Below are positions 50,397 through 58,589 of a DNA stretch of 64,000 nt, piece after piece (position 1 is the stretch's first letter; each line of letters opens with the position of its first letter). The position numbers were made by a program, and so were the translations under genes. This DNA comes from Chrysopilus asiliformis (Eukaryota > Arthropoda > Insecta > Diptera > Rhagionidae): positions 66,980,682 through 67,044,681 of the forward strand of contig OZ035963.1 in the NCBI GenBank assembly GCA_964034945.1, written 5' to 3'. The notes under the pieces are model-generated. The model saw only the letters and a list, made by a program, of their open reading frames with translations, had not been told where the DNA came from and did no database searches.

Positions 50397-52081
50397 CTAG
50401 GACAATTTCTTTTATATGTGTCCTTAAGGCCACAACCAAAACAGAACGTTTTTGTGGGTTGATCGCAGTCCATGAAAACGTGTTCGCCTTCGCAATTCCA
50501 GCATTTAAGCGTTCTTTTGACAGAATGGATTGCAGCAAGATTTTCGTCAACTGGATTTGTTTGCAAATCAATATCTGGGTGATCTAATTCAGAAACATTA
50601 CGTTTAGGTTGAACAGGTGGTGGTCGATTTCTCTGAAAATCGGATTTAATGGTAGTTTTACCTCGGATTTCGTCAAGGTAATACTCTTTCTTGAGGCACA
50701 ATTCACGAAGGTGGTCGAGGTTGTAAATGGTTTGATATAAAAGATCGCCTTTTATGTCAGGTCTCAAGTTCTTTTGTAGTATTCGCAATAATTGTTGCTC
50801 CGAGATTCTTTCCCGAAGTCGATCGCTGAGAGAAGTTATGGCATCATAGAACTGATCAAACGATTCGAATTCTTTTTGTTTTCTCGCCTTGATTAGGTCT
50901 AGTATGTCCTCATCCTTGCGGTGGTCGCGATATTTAATCAGAAGAGCGGAACGAAGATTTGGCCAGGTGAGTATTCCATTTTGCTCACGCTTATGGAAGT
51001 GCCAGAACCATCTAAGAGCACTACCAGACAGCAAAATATTCATATGGTCGGTCAATTTGGCAAGGTCATTGTTCAATGTTTGTCTGGTCAGAACTTCAGT
51101 CCTGTAAATGAATTCTTCGACTGGCAAGGTTGCAATATTTCCGTCGAAATTTAGATTCCAGGCCTTGATTATAGCACTGGTTTTACGGGCGTCTAGGGAT
51201 GAAAATGATGAATCCGGTTGATTGTAAAATACGGGAAAGTTTGGTTGATTTGCGCCTGTATTTGAGATGGGTGGGGGCGGTATATAAGGATTGAACGTTG
51301 GTGGTAACGAATTCGTTATTTCACGAGAAGCTAACGCGTTTGATGTAGGTTGACGAACTCCCGGATGAAACTGTGAATTGGCATTCAACTCAGCTTGGGC
51401 TGATCCTACGACAGGATCGCCTGTTCTCAATACATTGGAAGGCTGACGTTGAAACTCCAAAGGACTTAGACTGGGACTTGATACGCTTAAATTTCTTAAC
51501 CCATCAGATACCAACTGCATCACATCCTGACGGAGTGATTGCATAGTTACAGAATGAACCTGTTGAACGATGGTCTGAATGATTTCAGCCGATAGGCTTA
51601 ATGTAGGTTGATCAACTTGTTGAATGGGAGACTGTCGAGGATTAGCAAGGAGAGATGGTGAGGCCACAGAAGGCGCAGCAGCAGGTACTACAGCAACCGG
51701 TTGAATATTTCTTTCAAGGATCGCTAAATTTCCAGTACTTGCACTTAAACGACTGGCCGATTGCCTCAAGGTGTTATTTACCACATCACTTGGTAGAGAT
51801 AAATTAGGATCGGGCAGGAGTCTTGGAAGCTGACTCCTAGTTTGCATCCTTTCAGGTTCAGGAGAGTGCGAAAATTTCAACTGCCTGAGTCTGACTAAGT
51901 TTCTACAGGTCGGACAGGTATTGTTGTCACGAAGCCATTTCCGTATACAGTCATTATGAAATAGATGACGGCAAGGTGTTTTGACTATGTCCTCAGGTGG
52001 TATTAACACTTCCTTACAAATAGTACAGACAAGTTCTGCCTGAGAGGTTAAATCCTCGGTACTTCGAAATACCGTAGCCAT
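50345..52081 (-). CDS. gag: Gag polyprotein with N-terminal RING-H2 zinc finger
   Basis: 578 codons from an ATG at 52081. The frame is open 37 codons further upstream, but that part is hydrophobic AT-rich leader, and the RING follows naturally from the 52081 Met. Domains: RING-H2 (C19, C22, C37, H39, H42, C45, C56, C59; spacing C-x2-C-x14-C-x-H-x2-H-x2-C-x10-C-x2-C); a Ser/Pro/Gln-rich linker with a possible amphipathic helix (about 160-200); a retrotransposon capsid-like region (about 300-470); and two zinc knuckles. The first knuckle is CCHC with 3 rather than 4 residues before His (C527, C530, H534, C539). The second is C547-x2-C550-x9-C560 with Thr where His is expected, then CPRC. Gag should form the particle and bind RNA. 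The RING carries I21, W49 and P57 at positions that in ubiquitin ligases contact the E2 enzyme, so ligase activity is plausible but inferred. Confidence 0.93.
   Translation of the reverse strand: MATVFRSTEDLTSQAELVCTICKEVLIPPEDIVKTPCRHLFHNDCIRKWLRDNNTCPTCRNLVRLRQLKFSHSPEPERMQTRSQLPRLLPDPNLSLPSDVVNNTLRQSASRLSASTGNLAILERNIQPVAVVPAAAPSVASPSLLANPRQSPIQQVDQPTLSLSAEIIQTIVQQVHSVTMQSLRQDVMQLVSDGLRNLSVSSPSLSPLEFQRQPSNVLRTGDPVVGSAQAELNANSQFHPGVRQPTSNALASREITNSLPPTFNPYIPPPPISNTGANQPNFPVFYNQPDSSFSSLDARKTSAIIKAWNLNFDGNIATLPVEEFIYRTEVLTRQTLNNDLAKLTDHMNILLSGSALRWFWHFHKREQNGILTWPNLRSALLIKYRDHRKDEDILDLIKARKQKEFESFDQFYDAITSLSDRLRERISEQQLLRILQKNLRPDIKGDLLYQTIYNLDHLRELCLKKEYYLDEIRGKTTIKSDFQRNRPPPVQPKRNVSELDHPDIDLQTNPVDENLAAIHSVKRTLKCWNCEGEHVFMDCDQPTKTFCFGCGLKDTYKRNCPRCNSKNGNAKAENSRPK
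50353..50387 (-). promoter_or_regulatory. -1 ribosomal frameshift signal between gag and pol
   Basis: In the gag frame the codons TCA AAA AAC (Ser565, Lys566, Asn567) contain the slippery heptamer A AAA AAC at 50387-50381. Slipping back one base continues exactly into the pol frame at CGG (50381-50379). Eleven nucleotides downstream is a potential GGCGG/CCGCC stem (50369-50365 with 50357-50353) around a 7-nt loop. A competing CGGGA/TCCCG pairing is also possible. Gag terminates at 50345 if no slip occurs. A AAA AAC is an established -1 frameshift heptamer in retroviruses. Confidence 0.85.
51905..52027 (-). other. RING-H2 domain coding segment of gag
   Basis: Encodes Gag residues 19-59, containing all eight zinc ligands in C3H2C3 order. 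The conserved Trp in CIRKWL and the Pro in CPTC match active RING-H2 ligases such as the membrane and Goliath-type families. It sits in the same open frame as the capsid and knuckle regions with no splice or stop between, so the fusion is real in the DNA. Confidence 0.93.
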
Positions 52082-52916
52082 TTCAGACAATATAATAGAT
52101 AAAAAAAATATATGAATGACCAACTCTAGAGGAAGGTTCAAAAAAAAAACAACAAAAAATCCCAAAATCAAAAAAAAATCGCCAAAGATCAAAAGTGAAA
52201 TTAATTCGGGACGACGATTTCCGAAAGATCGAAAATGTAATTAAATTACTTTAAAACGATTTAATTCAATATTTCCTACTTATTTTTAGTGGAGATAATA
52301 GTAGAATACTATAAAATAAACACTAAATATTTAATTTAAGAATTATTATTATTTTTGTTTGACAATCAAATGCATAACTAATGGTCCAACTCCAACATTC
52401 CCTACCACATTTCATCTGTCGTTTTGGAAAAACATCTTAATGAACGGTGTCAACTGAGTATATAAAATAAAAAAGTAGTTTAAAAGGTGTACCGGTAAAA
52501 GGATTTTCGCGCTCTTAGTGATTACACTAGCGGTCAATAGAACGACTATCATCATAATTTGAAATCCTGCAAGTGAAACCTACTAATGCTAGAAAAACTT
52601 TCTACCTAAGACGGCATGCTAACTTCCGCTCGAATGGACTGTCTTGGGTGAAGTCAAAGGATCAATTCCGGTCTACTACCAGCATTTAACACTTAGAAGA
52701 GATATCCAGTGAACCTCACCTTTGTATCAACCAAGCGTCTAAACGAGTGAAGACAACATGATAAATAAATAAAAACGGAAAAGTTAATTACAATATTTGA
52801 AAATCGAAATTGGTTACTGAAATGTTTCGGTAATGGATCATTCGCCATTATTTTATATAAGTGGAACCCGAAGCGCTGGGCATTGTTATACGCTCTAAAT
52901 TTTTATGCTTCTTCGG
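52082..52916 (-). other. 5' untranslated leader of the retrotransposon
   Basis: About 835 nt between the primer binding site and the gag ATG, without a supported ORF. RNA packaging signals would be expected here but cannot be recognised by eye. A run of A and T tracts precedes the gag ATG in element orientation. Confidence 0.7.
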
Positions 52917-52934
52917 GCCCCACGTTGGGCGCCA
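52917..52934 (-). other. Primer binding site for tRNA-Lys
   Basis: Minus strand TGGCGCCCAACGTGGGGC, three bases (AAA) after the 5' LTR. It is complementary over 18 nt to the 3' end of the fly tRNA-Lys (CTT) including CCA, as I recall that tRNA sequence (...GCCCCACGTTGGGCGCCA). The gypsy element of Drosophila also uses tRNA-Lys. Confidence 0.9.
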
Positions 52935-52937
52935 TTT

Positions 52938-54812
52938 TGTTAAAAAGGAGCATTGTTCCTATGATCTGAATCATAGACTTAATCTTTTTGGAGAGGGACT
53001 GCACGCGGCACACTAAACCAGCCAGCTCGCGGATGGGGCGGGGATCTTGCAAACAGTCCGCACCTCTGCTCCCCACAAAAAGTGTGTGCCTTGCTGTACA
53101 TAATTACCGAATTTTCTATTATGTTGACCGAGTTTCAGATGATTTTCCCAATACGAATAAGCATAGTGGTGTTATTATGCTTAACCCTTCCCTACCTTTA
53201 GCTTACGGTATACCGAATCTTTGCATCTTAAATCTTTCCGAAAGCTCCCTAATGAACTAATGTAGCATAAGGATGTGTTGGAGTTGGTGACCTTTCTGAT
53301 CTATTCGCTCATTGCGGAATTATTAAAACGCCTGAATTTATTATAAACAAATTCGACTGAGTTTTATTCAAAAAAAAGGTAAAATGAACAATAAAAAAAA
53401 TTCACTAAATGTACACCTCAACGATGTTGGAAATATCGAAAAGGGATTTCGCAACGTAATATATCATAATTCAAACTAGTTAGATTAGCGCATAATAATA
53501 ATTCTTAGCATTAATTCGATTTACGTAGTATTAGTTCTTAATATAATTTAATATAGAAATTAAGAAAATCCACGTTTTTTATAAATTTAGAAAATTAGGT
53601 TAAGTAATTTTTAACTCGTTAGAATAAGGTAAAGTTAAGACAAATTTTAGGGTTAAGTTAAATCTAAGTAAATTTTAATATAATCTAACTTATAAATTAA
53701 GGGTAGAATTAAGTGCACCAAAATTTTAGCGTAATTTTAAATAAATACCTTAGATTTTCTTTTTACTTGTCGATGCAGCCGGCAGATCTGTCGCTTGCTC
53801 GATGAATATTTTCCTGTATGACTTGACAAAAAAGTTGATAATTTTAATGCACTTGAACATTAAGGAGACATAATTAAAATTATGTGTTAATTGATGATCA
53901 CTTCTTGATTGAAGATCACAGCTTAAGATATTGATTTTGGTTGACTTGAACCACTGGAAGGTTCCAAACGGTCGACCATGTGGGTGGATTTCTGCATGTG
54001 GGCGGCCATGTGGCCTCTTCTACCACGCCGGCAGGAAAATCCAAAAAAATCTTTCAAAATGATGCGATTTCTCTGTAGATTCGATGCTTTATTCAAAAAA
54101 TACGTATTCGAAGAATCTTTGGCAATCTTTCTTTCGGTGGAAACGTGTCCGATTCGTTGGAAAAACCACGTCTAGAATCACGTGTTTAAAATTTTCCTCA
54201 CCGTGGGTGAAAATTCAAAATGTGCACAAAAATATTATGCAAAATAACCCCTAAAATAGTAGGGAGCATGTTTAGGAACACTATCCACATAAAATTTGAG
54301 CGTTTTCTATACGCGACCGAAAGAAAAAGAATTTACCTCTATGGGGGTTATCCAAAACGTGTAAAAAAAATATTTTCAGGAAAAATCCTTTATCCAATTC
54401 TGCAACCAGGCTAAGTTTTTCTCGTTTGGCACTGCACTTTGGAAATTCGGGAAATTCCGAACTTTTCGCGAATCAAATAATAAAAAATTCCTCTTTTCGC
54501 GTTGGTGAAAAAGGGAATAAAAAAGACACAGTAGCTAGCGAACACAGATGGAGTTTTACTTTAAACTCCCTTTGATTTCAAGTACAGCCGAATGATAACT
54601 GATCAAACAGCAAAAAAAGAACATTCGACTCCTGATAAGAAATCAAACAATTAACGGACGAACTGAACTGGTTTTACTCTTATGGGTGGAAGGCGAAGTG
54701 TGGGAGATCGAATGCAAAGTAATTGTCTTCGATTTGCAATTAGGGTGATGCGAAAGTCTGTGGCATTTTTTTTTCTTTATAAAAAAAATATTGAAATTTT
54801 GTGGCCGCAACA
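52938..54812 (-). repeat. 5' LTR (1,875 bp)
   Basis: Same sequence as the 3' LTR as far as read, with the TG...CA ends intact. It is followed on the right by the AAGG duplication and on the left by AAA and the primer binding site. The TATA-like TATAAAA lies at 53583-53577 and the AATAAA at 53368-53363. The part from 53475 rightward belongs to the first unit of the tandem duplication. Confidence 0.95.
53577..53583 (-). promoter_or_regulatory. Possible TATA box of the retrotransposon promoter
   Basis: TATAAAA on the minus strand, about 1,230 nt into the LTR and about 210 nt before the AATAAA signal, a layout that would give a U3-R-U5 order. The same motif is present in the truncated LTR at 55543-55537. 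AT-rich background makes chance occurrence likely. Confidence 0.35.
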
Positions 54813-54816
54813 AAGG
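54813..54816. other. Target site duplication, right (AAGG)
   Basis: AAGG directly after the right LTR, matching 45108-45111. Copied again at 56773-56776 by the tandem duplication. Confidence 0.85.
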
Positions 54817-55434
54817 TTGTCCTTTTATAAATTTGCAAAATATTTTCTGCTCCAATTTATTGGCTTTCAGTCCTTGTCAATATCAATCCCTTATTTCAAT
54901 CATTCAGATAAAACATAAAAGTAGTTTTTTTTACTTTCACTTTTTTCTATGCGAACATAAGAGTTGCTCTCTTGACTTTTCAGTGTTTTTTATATTTTAT
55001 GTTGAATTGCTGGTATAGAGTACAATTCACGTGCACCTCGTTCGTCTATTTTTAGCAATTCTCTATTATCAGACAATGCTAAAAGTACTCATTCGTGTAC
55101 AAGCACAATTTACAATATGCTCTTCGTATATAACAGAATGCCGCCACACATGCCAGGCCAACAACTCGAAATTTATTCTTTGTAATCCAATAACAAAAAG
55201 TGCAAAAAATATGCACACCAAGCACTGAGTAAGGATACATAAAAAGCCCCACCCGATTTATGTAAGTCATGTAAGGGGGAGGCCTGACGGCGGTTAAGAA
55301 CCTTTCGCAATTTATACCAGCAAATTATTTGACTGACTTCCTGTCCTCAATATACATTGCACTCTGGAAAAGTTCGTCGGGCATTTCATTTTGGGAGAAG
55401 TTTCACAAAAGAAAATTTTAGTTCTTCCTTTAAT

Positions 55435-56772
55435 ACTAGTTAGATTAGCGCATAATAATAATTCTTAGCATTAATTCGATTTACGTAGTATTAGTTCTTA
55501 ATATAATTTAATATAGAAATTAAGAAAATCCACGTTTTTTATAAATTTAGAAAATTAGGTTAAGTAATTTTTAACTCGTTAGAATAAGGTAAAGTTAAGA
55601 CAAATTTTAGGGTTAAGTTAAATCTAAGTAAATTTTAATATAATCTAACTTATAAATTAAGGGTAGAATTAAGTGCACCAAAATTTTAGCGTAATTTTAA
55701 ATAAATACCTTAGATTTTCTTTTTACTTGTCGATGCAGCCGGCAGATCTGTCGCTTGCTCGATGAATATTTTCCTGTATGACTTGACAAAAAAGTTGATA
55801 ATTTTAATGCACTTGAACATTAAGGAGACATAATTAAAATTATGTGTTAATTGATGATCACTTCTTGATTGAAGATCACAGCTTAAGATATTGATTTTGG
55901 TTGACTTGAACCACTGGAAGGTTCCAAACGGTCGACCATGTGGGTGGATTTCTGCATGTGGGCGGCCATGTGGCCTCTTCTACCACGCCGGCAGGAAAAT
56001 CCAAAAAAATCTTTCAAAATGATGCGATTTCTCTGTAGATTCGATGCTTTATTCAAAAAATACGTATTCGAAGAATCTTTGGCAATCTTTCTTTCGGTGG
56101 AAACGTGTCCGATTCGTTGGAAAAACCACGTCTAGAATCACGTGTTTAAAATTTTCCTCACCGTGGGTGAAAATTCAAAATGTGCACAAAAATATTATGC
56201 AAAATAACCCCTAAAATAGTAGGGAGCATGTTTAGGAACACTATCCACATAAAATTTGAGCGTTTTCTATACGCGACCGAAAGAAAAAGAATTTACCTCT
56301 ATGGGGGTTATCCAAAACGTGTAAAAAAAATATTTTCAGGAAAAATCCTTTATCCAATTCTGCAACCAGGCTAAGTTTTTCTCGTTTGGCACTGCACTTT
56401 GGAAATTCGGGAAATTCCGAACTTTTCGCGAATCAAATAATAAAAAATTCCTCTTTTCGCGTTGGTGAAAAAGGGAATAAAAAAGACACAGTAGCTAGCG
56501 AACACAGATGGAGTTTTACTTTAAACTCCCTTTGATTTCAAGTACAGCCGAATGATAACTGATCAAACAGCAAAAAAAGAACATTCGACTCCTGATAAGA
56601 AATCAAACAATTAACGGACGAACTGAACTGGTTTTACTCTTATGGGTGGAAGGCGAAGTGTGGGAGATCGAATGCAAAGTAATTGTCTTCGATTTGCAAT
56701 TAGGGTGATGCGAAAGTCTGTGGCATTTTTTTTTCTTTATAAAAAAAATATTGAAATTTTGTGGCCGCAACA
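55435..56772 (-). repeat. Truncated third LTR copy (1,338 bp)
   Basis: Corresponds to LTR positions from the element-side 5' end to just past the TATA-like motif. The 537 bp that contain the polyadenylation signals are missing. It arose from the tandem duplication and not from an independent insertion, because its right flank is the same AAGG-led host sequence. In principle its promoter could fire into the duplicated flank and the intact 5' LTR. Confidence 0.88.
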
Positions 56773-57394
56773 AAGGTTGTCCTTTTATAAATTTGCAAAA
56801 TATTTTCTGCTCCAATTTATTGGCTTTCAGTCCTTGTCAATATCAATCCCTTATTTCAATCATTCAGATAAAACATAAAAGTAGTTTTTTTTACTTTCAC
56901 TTTTTTCTATGCGAACATAAGAGTTGCTCTCTTGACTTTTCAGTGTTTTTTATATTTTATGTTGAATTGCTGGTATAGAGTACAATTCACGTGCACCTCG
57001 TTCGTCTATTTTTAGCAATTCTCTATTATCAGACAATGCTAAAAGTACTCATTCGTGTACAAGCACAATTTACAATATGCTCTTCGTATATAACAGAATG
57101 CCGCCACACATGCCAGGCCAACAACTCGAAATTTATTCTTTGTAATCCAATAACAAAAAGTGCAAAAAATATGCACACCAAGCACTGAGTAAGGATACAT
57201 AAAAAGCCCCACCCGATTTATGTAAGTCATGTAAGGGGGAGGCCTGACGGCGGTTAAGAACCTTTCGCAATTTATACCAGCAAATTATTTGACTGACTTC
57301 CTGTCCTCAATATACATTGCACTCTGGAAAAGTTCGTCGGGCATTTCATTTTGGGAGAAGTTTCACAAAAGAAAATTTTAGTTCTTCCTTTAAT
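55435..57394. repeat. Tandem duplication, unit 2 (1,960 bp)
   Basis: Second copy of 53475-55434. Similarity stops at 57394, where unit 2 continues into unique DNA (CATCAGC) while unit 1 continues into ACTAGTT. Small open frames in the flank part (65 to 78 codons) occur twice only because of the duplication. Confidence 0.92.
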
Positions 57395-57549
57395 CATCAG
57401 CTATTTTTGGGGTTGTTTTTTGCAACATTGTATTTTTTTTACACAAAAACCGAAATGCTTGAAAAGTCTGAAGCGTAATTCGCTAAATTCGGAAATTCCG
57501 TTTGACTGTATAAAGTCTATTTGAACTTTTGCCAATGAACTTTTCCAGA
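57323..57549. repeat. Possible small inverted-repeat element
   Basis: TCTGGAAAAGTTC at 57323-57335 is inverted as GAACTTTTCCAGA at 57537-57549, 13 bp perfect, about 227 bp apart end to end. No target duplication is clear. The endpoint of the tandem duplication (57394) lies inside it. Confidence 0.3.
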
Positions 57550-58457
57550 ATACTTAGCTTTAGGATTTTTCGGCGAAAAATTTAGTTTTCTGTTGGTATT
57601 TTTGAATAGATTTTCAAAAAAAAGTCTGTTAGTATTAGTTTTAAGTCCATGTGGAATGTCGCCCTAATTTGAAAATCAAAATGAAAAGGAAAATTCCATA
57701 GTCACAATTTTTACAAAAACCTTTCACTAATATTGTATTATTTATAGAAAAACCAGATCGAATCCTTACAGAATTAAGCAGGACATCCGCAGAAGGAGCA
57801 GATGACGGGCCAAGGATAAGAGGGAGGTTGAAGAAATGATTTACTTCTGGTGCCTTTTTTAGCGATTCTATTTCACGATCAATATAATTATTTGCTCAGA
57901 TATTAGAAAGGTAAAAAATTTACACTTAACGTTTCTACCTGTCAAATCCGGCAAATTTCCTGGTCTCGTGAGATTTTAGTGTATGAAAGTTTTAAAATAT
58001 AAATTAGAATTGTTTTTCATATAACTTACACTTTATGTTAAATCATTCTTTTGATTGCTAATTTTGCAGAATTCCTTAGCTGTTGTTCTCTGAAAAAATT
58101 AATGAATTTTTTTGTTAAATTTTATTCTTTTTTACAAAAATTTAAAAATTATTTTATCTTTTTTATGAATAAAAAGTGCAATTATCAAATTGCGTATTTG
58201 CAGATTAGTTTAATGTGTTGGAATAAATAATTTGATTTGAAATACAAGTTGTCAAACTGAAGTTTTGGATTTTCCAGTTTTACAATATTTTTTATCACTG
58301 TGAAAAATCTAAAAGTTGACATGGATTTACGTTTAATGTTTCATTCCGATCCATAACTTGTAGATTATCAATTAAAGGATGTCTATGGAAAAAAATGGAT
58401 GGAAGATTCACCGTTGAGCAAGTTTTATGATACAATAGGCTGTATGCATAAAATTTT

Positions 58458-58589
58458 CGACTGCGGCGTAGTTTCTTCAGACATCACCACCTTTGATGCA
58501 TTTCTCTTCAAAATAATTCGCCTGCGGCGCATTTCATCCAATAATTTTTAATAATAGAATATGTGATTCTTGAAGTTTTGCCTTTGGCG
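58458..58589. repeat. Three degenerate tandem units of about 60 bp
   Basis: TTCGACTGCGGCGTAGTTTC, TTCGCCTGCGGCGCATTTCA and TTGCCTTTGGCGTAATTT recur with core starts at 58458, 58519 and 58579, a period of 60 to 61 bp. The cores are conserved and the spacers are not. Short and diverged. Confidence 0.55.

Larger units (their letters stand above)
45112..54812 (-). mobile_element. Complete Ty3/gypsy-type LTR retrotransposon with RING-finger Gag
   Basis: A 9,701-bp element reading right to left: 5' LTR (52938-54812), tRNA-Lys primer site, leader, gag, pol in the -1 frame, 3' LTR (45112-46986). Domain order protease, reverse transcriptase, RNase H, integrase defines Ty3/gypsy (Metaviridae) rather than copia. 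The LTRs sit at a constant offset of 7,826 bp and no difference was noticed on reading. Both ORFs are uninterrupted and the AAGG target duplication is intact, so the insertion is recent and could be active. There is no env: only 53 nt separate the pol stop and the 3' LTR. Unusual traits are the RING-H2 domain on Gag, the long LTRs and the lack of a visible polypurine tract. The right LTR and its flank are involved in a later tandem duplication. Confidence 0.95.
53475..55434. repeat. Tandem duplication, unit 1 (1,960 bp)
   Basis: Begins inside the 5' LTR at ACTAGTTAGATTAGCGC and ends in flanking DNA at TTCTTCCTTTAAT. It is immediately followed by a second copy with constant offset 1,960 and no differences noticed. 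The unit consists of 1,338 bp of LTR and 622 bp of host flank. The junction shows no microhomology. Confidence 0.92.

Noticed and set aside
53651..53700. TTAGGG-like and TTAAG-rich stretch in the LTR, reminiscent of telomere repeats
   Set aside because: Only one TTAGGG occurs in an AT-rich, degenerate context; there is no tandem array.
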